From NCBI GenBank assembly GCA_946406355.1, contig CAMJKI010000008.1, forward strand, positions 1-52,679: a stretch of 52,679 nucleotides of DNA, read 5' to 3'. Positions 1 to 6,838 of this stretch are shown here, one piece after another. Each line of letters opens with the position of its first letter. Positions within the stretch are counted from its first letter, which is position 1. Origin of the DNA: an uncultured Bacteroidales bacterium (lineage in GTDB: Bacteria; Bacteroidota; Bacteroidia; Bacteroidales; UBA932). The notes below the pieces were generated by a model. That model ran no database searches and was not told where the DNA came from. It saw nothing but the letters and a program-made list of their open reading frames with translations. The translations under genes and the position numbers were made by a program.

Positions 1-1045
1 CCTTGCCGGAAGAGCCGATGAGGCCCATATAGAAACGCTCTTCGAACGCCAGCGTGACCAGCGCTGCCTTGCCGTAGCGGGAAACGCCTTCGATGCCCAC
101 ATGTTTGGCATCCACGTCCGGATCCGTTTCCAGGTAATCCAGGCCACGGGCAGCACCCCAGGCCCAGGCACGCAGGGAACCCCAGTCATCCGGTTTGCGC
201 GGCTGGCCATGATTGGTAAGGCCGATGATGCCACGGGTAAGGCCGGCGCCGTTGTCGGCCTGGATGCTGCCGGGATCTATCATGGCATAACCCCAGCCGG
301 CGGCCAGCAGCTGCTGGTTGGACGGCGGATCCTGACCGGGCGTCTGCTGTTGCGGGCGCATGAATGCCGCAAAAGGATTGGCCGGTTCGAAGGGCTGCCA
401 GGCAGGGTATTTCTTCATGAGTTCCGCCGTCTCCGGATCGTTCTCCAGCAAGCGGCGCAGCGCCTTGTTGATAACAGCCATATCCTCTCCGCCCGGCTTT
501 ACCGGATTGGGCATATTCGCCTGGCCGAACATCATAAGCAGCGGAACCGGCCCCGTGGCGTTGGCGGGAGTAACCACAACCATCTTGATATCTACGTTGA
601 TGGAAGGGCAGGCGGAATTGTCCACATGGCCCCGGAGTTGCTTGGCTTTGGCCCTCATCATGCCCACCATCTCTATTTCCTCCGCCTCCACGGTCCAGGT
701 TACAGAAGGCACATTATCCGGAACACGGCCGTACACCTCGCTCTCGAAGCCCTCTACAATCTCTGGCCGGCGGACCTCCCACCACTGTTTGGCGGTAGTT
801 ACTTTCTTGCCCGCCCTGGTCTTGAGGATTTCCGGAAGAACAGGGAAAGGATTGGCCTTGCTTTCATCGTAATTGGCCGCGTAGGGACTCTTTTCATCGG
901 CATCGAAACCGCGACGGATAGATTTGATTCCCAGTTGGTCCATCATGTTCTGGTGGTCCTGTTCGGCCGTAAAGGTAACCGGTTCCTGTGCAAAGGATGC
1001 TGCGGAAAGCAGGCAGCCGGCGAGCAAAAGGAGTAACTTTTTCAT
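1..1045 (-). CDS. CE15 glucuronoyl esterase-like protein (3' end outside window)
   Basis: The reading frame starts at an ATG at 1043-1045 and runs off the left edge, so only about 348 N-terminal residues are visible. It opens with an export signal (MKKLLLLLAGCLLSAASFAQ), so the product is periplasmic or surface exposed. Near the window edge the frame reads GIEGVSRYGKAALVT, which matches the nucleophile-elbow motif around the catalytic serine of carbohydrate esterase family 15. Known CE15 enzymes cut the ester between 4-O-methyl-glucuronic acid on xylan and lignin alcohols. The catalytic acid and histidine lie outside the window. The divergent GH43 gene, a likely xylosidase/arabinofuranosidase, fits a role in hemicellulose breakdown. 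Family confidence is high; substrate is inferred. Confidence 0.82.
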   Translation of the reverse strand, partial: MKKLLLLLAGCLLSAASFAQEPVTFTAEQDHQNMMDQLGIKSIRRGFDADEKSPYAANYDESKANPFPVLPEILKTRAGKKVTTAKQWWEVRRPEIVEGFESEVYGRVPDNVPSVTWTVEAEEIEMVGMMRAKAKQLRGHVDNSACPSINVDIKMVVVTPANATGPVPLLMMFGQANMPNPVKPGGEDMAVINKALRRLLENDPETAELMKKYPAWQPFEPANPFAAFMRPQQQTPGQDPPSNQQLLAAGWGYAMIDPGSIQADNGAGLTRGIIGLTNHGQPRKPDDWGSLRAWAWGAARGLDYLETDPDVDAKHVGIEGVSRYGKAALVTLAFEERFYMGLIGSSGK

Positions 1046-1068
1046 ATCAGATTGCTTGTATTCTTCTC

Positions 1069-1076
1069 CAAAGTTA
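1069..1076 (-). promoter_or_regulatory. TAnnTTTG promoter box for the CE15 gene
   Basis: The minus strand reads TAACTTTG, 23 bases upstream of the esterase ATG. On the plus strand TATCTTTA at 1109-1116 is a weaker match that could serve the divergent GH43 gene. The 95-base gap therefore probably carries both promoters. No clear -33 TTG was seen for either. Confidence 0.5.
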
Positions 1077-1140
1077 ATCAATTATACTGGAATTGACTAA
1101 TTAATCCGTATCTTTATATGCCAATTATCCATTCCATAAA

Positions 1141-2796
1141 ATGAGAAAGAATTCCGTTATCCGCAGCCGTTCCGGCCTTGTTGCAGCAGCCTGCTGTATG
1201 GCACTTGTGGCCTCCTGTTCCACAGGCGTAAAAAAAACGAGTGATTTACCCGTTACCCCGGGCAACCCTTTCCTGCCGCTTTGGGAGCATATTCCGGACG
1301 GGGAGCCTTACGTGTTCGAAGACCCCGACCAGCCCGGCAAGTACCGCGTATATCTGTACGGATCGCACGACAATCTGATAACCAACTACTGCGGCCGGGA
1401 CCAGGTGGTTTGGTCGGCCCCGGTGGAAGATCTAACCCACTGGCGCTATGACGGCGTCATCTTCAGCGTGGACAGAAATGCCGATGGCGAGCCGCTCAAT
1501 TCCGACGGAGAGGCCGATGTACTTTATGCGCCCGACGTAACCTTGGTCACGGCAGCCGACGGCACCAAGACCTACTACCTGTACCCCAACGACCAGCATG
1601 GCGGACGCAACGGACTGGTGGCCAAAAGCAGCCGGCCCGACGGCCCCTTCGAGGTTTGCAACTGGAGCAAAGAGAACCCCAACGCAACCGACGGAATTCT
1701 GGCCTTCGACCCCGCCGTGTTTGTAGATGACGACGGCCGGGTATATGGCTACTGGGGCTTTGAGCGCTCGTTTGCCGCCGAACTGGACCCGTCCACGATG
1801 GCCACCGTGAAGCCCGGAGCCCAGATTGTGGAAGACATGGTGAGCGGCCGATACCAGGAGGGTGTCTTCAGTTTCTTCGAAGCCTCGTCCATCCGCAAGA
1901 TCAAGGATAAATATGTGTTTATCTATAGCCGTTTCACCAAAGACGGCGAATTCGGCCTGCCCGTTTCCAACTACACGCTGGCCTATGCTTATGGCGATCA
2001 TCCGCTGGGCCCCTGGACCTACGGCGGCACCATCATCGACGCCCGCGGCCGGGACACGGATGAACAGGGAAAGGTGATTGCCACCGGCACCGTGGACGGC
2101 AATACGCACGGCTCCATCTGTGAAATCGGCGGGCAATGGTACGTGTTCTACCACCGTCAGACGGGAACGGACGAATTTGCCCGGCAGGCCATGGTGGCAC
2201 CCATAGAGGTTAAGGTAGAGGAAGGCGAAGGCGGCAAGGTGGTAATCTCGGAAGGTGAATACAATTCCGAGGGATTCTCCCGGCAGGGCCTGAACCCGCT
2301 GGAATGCCACTCGGCCGGCCTTGCCTGCTGGTACACCGGACCCAAAACCACCATTCACGACTGGCCCAACAACATCTTCTTCGGCTCGTATGTGGCCGCC
2401 GGCTATGGCACAGAAGACAAGTTCAGTGCGCCTTACGCCCCGCACAACAATACGAACCTGGTGGTGAACAACACGGACGGCTCCATTGTGGGCTATAAGT
2501 ACTTCAATTTTGACGGCACCCGCGGACGAAAAGATGTAAAACTGCTTCTTACGCTAATTCCGGAGGGCATCGACGGCACCATCGAGATATGGGCCGACCG
2601 TCCCTGGACGTCGCAGGGCGGAAAACAGCTGGGCGCCCTTCAGCTAAAGGCCGATATGCCCCAGACCGCCACGGAAATGAAAACCAGCCTGCCGGATATC
2701 GGCCAGTTGGAAGGCAAACATGCCCTTTTCTTCAAGTTCGCTTCCCCTGTAAAGGAAACGTCCATCTGCCGGCTGGAAAGCTTCTTTTTCCGATAA
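1141..2796 (+). CDS. GH43-family glycoside hydrolase lipoprotein
   Basis: 551 residues. The N-terminus is a lipoprotein signal ending in the lipobox VASC (Cys26), so the enzyme is expected to be membrane anchored. Residues about 40-370 look like a five-bladed GH43 propeller: GEPYVFEDPD near the start, APDVTLV for the middle Asp, and FFEASSIRKI carrying the putative acid Glu. GH43 enzymes remove xylose or arabinose from hemicellulose; the exact substrate is not visible. Residues about 380-551 resemble a CBM6-type beta-sandwich (IVGYKYFNF... LFFKFAS). It diverges from the CE15 esterase gene at 1-1045. Its last 62 codons have a second, orphan copy at 3754-3939. The ATG at 1141 gives an intact signal peptide. 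Confidence 0.88.
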   Translation: MRKNSVIRSRSGLVAAACCMALVASCSTGVKKTSDLPVTPGNPFLPLWEHIPDGEPYVFEDPDQPGKYRVYLYGSHDNLITNYCGRDQVVWSAPVEDLTHWRYDGVIFSVDRNADGEPLNSDGEADVLYAPDVTLVTAADGTKTYYLYPNDQHGGRNGLVAKSSRPDGPFEVCNWSKENPNATDGILAFDPAVFVDDDGRVYGYWGFERSFAAELDPSTMATVKPGAQIVEDMVSGRYQEGVFSFFEASSIRKIKDKYVFIYSRFTKDGEFGLPVSNYTLAYAYGDHPLGPWTYGGTIIDARGRDTDEQGKVIATGTVDGNTHGSICEIGGQWYVFYHRQTGTDEFARQAMVAPIEVKVEEGEGGKVVISEGEYNSEGFSRQGLNPLECHSAGLACWYTGPKTTIHDWPNNIFFGSYVAAGYGTEDKFSAPYAPHNNTNLVVNNTDGSIVGYKYFNFDGTRGRKDVKLLLTLIPEGIDGTIEIWADRPWTSQGGKQLGALQLKADMPQTATEMKTSLPDIGQLEGKHALFFKFASPVKETSICRLESFFFR

Positions 2797-2800
2797 GCAT

Positions 2801-3085
2801 TCAGGAGAAATAGCTCATCAGGGCGCGCTGGTATTCCAGCAGCGCCTTGGCGCCTGCCGAGGTAATGCGGCACACCGTGTGGGAGCCCCGGCCCTCTCCG
2901 CTGCGGGAAACTTTGATGTAGCCGGCCTCTTCCAATTTGGTAATCTGGACGCTGAGATTCCCCGCCGTAGCTTTCGTGAGCCCTTTCAGGTACACGAAAT
3001 CGGCATCGTCCAACGAGTCCAGCGCCACCATCACTTTCAGGCGCAGCTCGTTGTGGAGTATGGGATTCAGGTCCTTAAACTCCAT
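2801..3085 (-). CDS. Winged-helix transcriptional regulator (HTH_34-like)
   Basis: A 94-residue, single-domain DNA-binding protein. The segment DADFVYLKGLTKATAGNLSVQITKLEEAGYIKVSR is a typical winged helix of the small MarR/ArsR-like type (PF13601, HTH_34), followed by a short wing (GRGSHTVCRITSAG) and a C-terminal helix. There is no metal- or ligand-binding domain. Its ATG lies inside the end of the upstream membrane-protein gene (11-base overlap), so the two are almost certainly co-transcribed. In Bacteroidota this pair commonly occurs together and the regulator is likely to control its own operon. It ends only 4 bases after the convergent GH43 stop codon. Confidence 0.8.
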   Translation of the reverse strand: MEFKDLNPILHNELRLKVMVALDSLDDADFVYLKGLTKATAGNLSVQITKLEEAGYIKVSRSGEGRGSHTVCRITSAGAKALLEYQRALMSYFS

Positions 3086-3665
3086 CTTTTACGTGTTTTT
3101 CGAACAGATGACCGGGAATAATCAAGGCCGATACGGCCGTAAGCGCCACGCACAGGGGTTGCCAGTACCATAGCTCTCCCTGCAGGAGAAACGCACCCAG
3201 GCCGATGGCTGCACCCAGCAGTCCGCCGATAATCATCGGCCGGAAGCGCAGTTCTTCGCCGGTAATGAAGGCGCCGATGCCCGCAAGCAGGCAAATCAGC
3301 GGATTCTCCGCCACCTCGTAAATGCCGGCAAAGCCAAACAGGAAGCCGCCGGCCCCGATGGCGCACGCGGCAAAAATCCAGTAATCCAGCACCAGCTTGG
3401 ACCTGCGGGTGCGCATGTGCGTGTGCTCACGGTCTTTCCGGATGATGAAGTACATCATCGGCAAGCCTATCAGCGGTATGCCCACCCACAGCCAAAGGCA
3501 CCATTGCTGCCGCAGCCACTGCCACAGGAGAAACTCCAGCAGGTAAAACGATGCCGCCAGCCATCCCCACAGCGGAAACAGGTTGTTCCCCGTGGGGCGG
3601 TCGTCCATATTAACTTTGCCCCTGGTCTGGGCAATCACTTCGAGCGCATCAAAGTTTTCTTCCAT
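3075..3665 (-). CDS. Integral membrane protein paired with HTH_34 regulator
   Basis: 196 residues with about five to six hydrophobic segments (for example FPLWGWLAASFYLLEFLLWQW, WVGIPLIGLPMMYFII, MIIGGLLGAAIGLGAFLL). The N-terminal 25 residues (MEENFDALEVIAQTRGKVN) are polar and probably cytoplasmic. I do not recognise an enzymatic motif. It is the first gene of a two-gene unit with the winged-helix regulator that overlaps its 3' end. A TATCTTTG box ends 8 bases upstream of the ATG, which supports this start and leaves almost no leader. Function unknown. Confidence 0.75.
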   Translation of the reverse strand: MEENFDALEVIAQTRGKVNMDDRPTGNNLFPLWGWLAASFYLLEFLLWQWLRQQWCLWLWVGIPLIGLPMMYFIIRKDREHTHMRTRRSKLVLDYWIFAACAIGAGGFLFGFAGIYEVAENPLICLLAGIGAFITGEELRFRPMIIGGLLGAAIGLGAFLLQGELWYWQPLCVALTAVSALIIPGHLFEKHVKDGV

Positions 3666-3673
3666 AACAGGGG

Positions 3674-3681
3674 CAAAGATA
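3674..3681 (-). promoter_or_regulatory. TATCTTTG promoter box for the membrane protein/HTH pair
   Basis: The minus strand reads TATCTTTG, ending 8 bases before the ATG at 3665. The box is usually centred near -7, so transcription would begin within a few bases of the start codon. No -33 TTG is obvious. Confidence 0.6.
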
Positions 3682-3753
3682 CTTAATATTATTGAAAGGT
3701 GCTATTAGGGAAGGCTACAACGATTTCTCCGGATTGGACAAACTAAAAAAGGA

Positions 3754-3939
3754 TCACAGGGCGGAAAACAGCTGGGCGCCCTTCAGCTGAAGGCCGATAT
3801 GCCCCAGACCGCCATGGACATGACAGCCGAGCTGCCCGAAATCGGCAGCCTGGAAGGCAAACACGCCCTCTTCTTCAAGTTTGCTTCGCCCGAAAAAGAA
3901 AAGTCCGTGTGCCGGCTGAAAAGCTTTGTGTTTGAATAA
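3754..3939 (+). pseudogene. 3'-terminal remnant of a second GH43 gene
   Basis: This frame encodes the last 61 residues and stop codon of a GH43 protein (SQGGKQLGALQLKADMPQTA at the start, ending in CRLKSFVFE). It lines up codon for codon, without gaps, with 2611-2796 of the intact GH43 gene. About four fifths of the bases match by eye, including an exact run of just over 30 bases near its left end. Similarity stops abruptly at 3754, and the upstream 70 bases show no GH43 sequence, start codon or signal peptide. It is therefore a dead piece of a former paralogue, covering only the end of the CBM6-like domain, left in the gap before the convergent thioredoxin gene. Confidence 0.85.
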
Positions 3940-3948
3940 AGGACCGCT

Positions 3949-4476
3949 CTACTTCAGGAGAGCATCTACCAGCGCATCCACTTTGTCCTGCACCACAGTG
4001 GCAAGAAGGATGTTGCCGTCCGGGCCGATGACGTATTTGGAAGGAATCCACTGGACCTTATAGGCCTCGTACACGGCGCTTTCCTTGCGGGACTTGTAAT
4101 CGGCCAGCTGCAGCCAGCCGATACCCTGCTCCTTCACATAGGAGGCCAGTTTTTCGGCATCGGTGTCGCAGGAGATACCCACCATTACAATGTCTTTCCG
4201 GCCTTCCAGCTTTTTTTGCAAGGCCTTGAGCTGCGGCATTTCGTTCCGGCAGTCGGGGCACCAGGTGGCCCAGAAGTCCAGGATGACGGTCTTCCCCTTA
4301 AAATCCTTGAGCGTATAGGTTTTGCCGTCGGTTCCGGGCAGGGTGAACGCCGGAGCCTGGCCTTCCTTGATCAGCTGGGTGGCGTACTGGGCGTCCAAAT
4401 CTTCCTGCTGGGCGCGGGCAGTTGCGGCTCCCAGTACCAGGAGACCGGCCAAAAGGGTAATAAGATACTTTTTCAT
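3949..4476 (-). CDS. TlpA-family thiol-disulfide protein
   Basis: 175 residues. A cleavable signal peptide (MKKYLITLLAGLLVLGAATARAQ) sends it to the periplasm. From about residue 38 it is a TlpA/AhpC-type thioredoxin fold: APAFTLPGTDGK, then WATWCPDCRNEMP with the redox pair Cys73 and Cys76, and the cis-proline WIPSKYV (Pro145). Such proteins usually reduce or oxidise thiols during cytochrome c or envelope protein maturation; the partner is unknown here. It begins 6 bases after the radA stop codon and is probably co-transcribed with radA, though the two have no obvious common function. Confidence 0.88.
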   Translation of the reverse strand: MKKYLITLLAGLLVLGAATARAQQEDLDAQYATQLIKEGQAPAFTLPGTDGKTYTLKDFKGKTVILDFWATWCPDCRNEMPQLKALQKKLEGRKDIVMVGISCDTDAEKLASYVKEQGIGWLQLADYKSRKESAVYEAYKVQWIPSKYVIGPDGNILLATVVQDKVDALVDALLK

Positions 4477-4482
4477 AATCTG

Positions 4483-5850
4483 CTATTTGAATAAAGCCCT
4501 CACCAGGGCGGGGATATCGGCAACTTTCACTATTTCAATTCCTTCCGGTTTGCGGTCGAAATGGGTATAGGAGCTTACGAAAATGCGTTTGAAGCCCAGG
4601 CGGGCAGCTTCCACGGCGCGACGTTCGGCCTGCGAGACCGGACGGATTTCTCCGCTGAGGCCCACCTCACCGGCAAAACACACGTTGGCGGGAATGGAAT
4701 AATCGAAGTTGGAAGAGAGCACGGCGCAGATGACGGCCAGGTCGCAGGCCGGGTCTGTAATGCGCAGGCCGCCGGCCATGTTCAGGAACACGTCCTTCTG
4801 GCCCAGTTTGAAGCCGGCCCGCCGTTCCAGCACTGCCAGCAGCATATTCAGCCGGCGAACGTCAAAACCCGTGGCGCTGCGCTGGGCCGTACCGTAAACG
4901 GCCGATGAAACCAGGGCCTGTACCTCGAAGAGGAAAGGCCGGTTGCCGTCCAGCATGGCGCAGATGGCCGTGCCGCTGAGGCCTTCCTCGTGCATGGGAA
5001 TGAGCATTTCCGACGGATTGGCCACTTCCCGGAGGCCGGTGCCCGTCATCTCGAACACCGCCAGTTCGGCCGTGGAGCCAAAACGGTTCTTGATGCTGCG
5101 AAGCACCCTGTAGGCACCACGATTCTCTCCCTCGAACTGCAAGACCACATCTACAATATGCTCCAAAATCTTGGGCCCGGCAATGGAGCCTTCCTTGGTA
5201 ATATGGCCGATGAGAATAACGGGTATGCCCGTTTCCTTGGCAAAACGGAGCAGCGTGGCCGCCACTTCCTTAATCTGGCTCACCGAGCCGGCGGTAGATT
5301 CCACGGCAGGACAGTACATGGTTTGCACCGAATCCACTATCATCAGGTCCGGAGCCACTTCCTGCGCCTCTTCCAAAATGGCGGTCATATCCGTTTCACT
5401 GTATATGAAACAGTTGGAGGCATCCCCGCCCAGGCGGTCGGCCCGCATTTTTACCTGCTTTACGCTTTCCTCGCCGGTAACGTACAGGGTTTTAAGTTCC
5501 GGCCGGTGCAGGGGCAATTGCAGGGAAAGGGTAGATTTGCCGATGCCGGGCTCTCCGCCCATGAGCACCAGGGAGCCCTGGACAATACCGCCCCCCAGCA
5601 GCCTGTCGACCTCGGCGCTGCCCAGGGAAATCCGGTCTTCCTGCGAGGTGGAAACCTCCTTGAGCGGCTGGGGCTTGCGGCCCGATCCGGGCACGGAAAC
5701 GGCCACGGGACGCTTTCCGGTAACCACTTCCCTTTCCACCATGGTATTCCACTCCCCGCATGCGGGGCAGCGCCCCATCCACTTGGAGTATTCGTTGCCA
5801 CAGTGGGAACAGAACCACAGGGACTTCGTCTTTTTTGCTACAGTTGCCAT
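4483..5850 (-). CDS. radA: DNA repair protein RadA
   Basis: About 455 residues, the normal RadA length. The N-terminal zinc finger is seen as CSHCGNEYSKWMGRCPACGEW. The RecA-like core has the Walker A sequence GGEPGIGKST, the Walker B stretch LMIVDSVQTMY and the RadA-specific KNRFG motif. The C-terminal third is the Lon-protease-like domain (FLNMAGGLRITDPACDLAV). RadA is a helicase-like branch-migration protein that extends strand exchange in recombination repair. I prefer the ATG at 5848-5850 (MATVAKK); an in-frame ATG three codons earlier at 5859 would leave only about 11 bases after the TATCTTTA box. The downstream thioredoxin gene follows closely. Confidence 0.95.
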   Translation of the reverse strand: MATVAKKTKSLWFCSHCGNEYSKWMGRCPACGEWNTMVEREVVTGKRPVAVSVPGSGRKPQPLKEVSTSQEDRISLGSAEVDRLLGGGIVQGSLVLMGGEPGIGKSTLSLQLPLHRPELKTLYVTGEESVKQVKMRADRLGGDASNCFIYSETDMTAILEEAQEVAPDLMIVDSVQTMYCPAVESTAGSVSQIKEVAATLLRFAKETGIPVILIGHITKEGSIAGPKILEHIVDVVLQFEGENRGAYRVLRSIKNRFGSTAELAVFEMTGTGLREVANPSEMLIPMHEEGLSGTAICAMLDGNRPFLFEVQALVSSAVYGTAQRSATGFDVRRLNMLLAVLERRAGFKLGQKDVFLNMAGGLRITDPACDLAVICAVLSSNFDYSIPANVCFAGEVGLSGEIRPVSQAERRAVEAARLGFKRIFVSSYTHFDRKPEGIEIVKVADIPALVRALFK

Positions 5851-5870
5851 CGGCCTCATTTTTGGTCCGG

Positions 5871-5878
5871 TAAAGATA
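5871..5878 (-). promoter_or_regulatory. TATCTTTA promoter box for radA
   Basis: One mismatch to TAnnTTTG on the minus strand, 20 bases upstream of the preferred radA start. The 141 bases from here to 6019 hold no gene; TATCTTTA at 5993-6000 faces the other way. Confidence 0.45.
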
Positions 5879-5992
5879 CAAAAAATCCCCCGGAAAAACA
5901 GCCTTGTCGCCCTGCTTGCCCTGTCCCGATTTGTTTAAATATTCGGGACTCGCTTTTTGTTAATACCGGACACGGCCTGGCGGAACTATCCA

Positions 5993-6000
5993 TATCTTTA
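5993..6000 (+). promoter_or_regulatory. TATCTTTA promoter box for the BACON-like lipoprotein
   Basis: Near-consensus box 19 bases upstream of the ATG at 6020. It probably also drives the fimbrillin-like gene that follows 24 bases after the first stop codon. Confidence 0.45.
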
Positions 6001-6019
6001 TTGAAAATACTAATACAAG

Positions 6020-6814
6020 ATGGCGATAAAACACTTGTCCGGCAGGGTATTGCCTCTAGCTGCCACTCTGTTATTGATGGCTTGCGGGCCTGTAGACCCT
6101 GACAAGCCGTCCGGCAGCCCAACAACTCCCACAACACCCACTACTCCCACGGGGCCGGAGACTCCACCTGAAACACAGGAAGCGTACTGTACCACAGACA
6201 TGCCTGCAGAATGGGTATTCAGCCGCCAGGCCTCATCCACCACCTTCCAGCTGGAAACGAACATCGAGAGTTTTTCCATCAAGGTAAACGACTCCTGGTG
6301 CTCGGCGCAAGTGCAGGATGCGGGCACCGGCAAACAGAAGAAACTGGTTGTCAATGTCCAGGAGTATGATGCCCGCAAAGAAGACGGGTCCTACTCCTGT
6401 GATCCGCCCAGGAAGACAACCTTCCGCATTACAGGCGGCGGTGTATTTGACCGCACCCTTACCGTCATTCAAAACACCCATGTGGAATTCAGCCTCCCTT
6501 CGCTGCAGTATATCGGCTATGACTTTTACTTGTTCGTGGAGGCCGATGACGTAAGCGTAGATGTACCTGTAAGCGTCAACTGCTATAGTTGGTCGGCCAA
6601 GACGGACGCCACGTGGCTCACCGTAAGCTGCAAAGACCATTCAACACTTACTGTCAGATCATCGGCCCGGGCATACGGCGCCGCGCGCCAGGGGCTGGTT
6701 ACGGTTTTCGATGAGGCAGACCAGAGGAACAACTTCACGTTTGTCGTGGCGGACAAAGACGCCACGCTCACCGGTAACGACTACGACTATGGTGACGGGT
6801 CGGAATGGGATTAA
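6020..6814 (+). CDS. BACON-like two-domain lipoprotein
   Basis: 264 residues. It has a lipoprotein signal with lipobox LMAC (Cys22), then a Pro/Thr spacer made of repeated PTT units (about residues 30-50). Two similar beta-rich segments follow. The first (about 65-150) has FQLETNIESFSIKVNDSWCSAQV, the second (about 175-250) has VPVSVNCYSWSAKTDATWLTV followed by LTVRSSA and GLVTV. This pattern, in which a strand leads to a Trp with a following conserved strand, is typical of BACON (Bacteroidetes-associated carbohydrate-binding often N-terminal) domains. The protein is probably outer-membrane anchored; a binding role for polysaccharide or mucin is only inferred from the family. It probably forms an operon with the fimbrillin-like gene. 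Confidence 0.7.
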   Translation: MAIKHLSGRVLPLAATLLLMACGPVDPDKPSGSPTTPTTPTTPTGPETPPETQEAYCTTDMPAEWVFSRQASSTTFQLETNIESFSIKVNDSWCSAQVQDAGTGKQKKLVVNVQEYDARKEDGSYSCDPPRKTTFRITGGGVFDRTLTVIQNTHVEFSLPSLQYIGYDFYLFVEADDVSVDVPVSVNCYSWSAKTDATWLTVSCKDHSTLTVRSSARAYGAARQGLVTVFDEADQRNNFTFVVADKDATLTGNDYDYGDGSEWD

Positions 6815-6838
6815 TCATTATTGAAAAACAGTATCCAT

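Noticed and set aside
6821..6838. TTG start for the fimbrillin-like gene
   Set aside because: The ATG at 6839 places the signal peptide directly at the N-terminus; the extra six residues add nothing.
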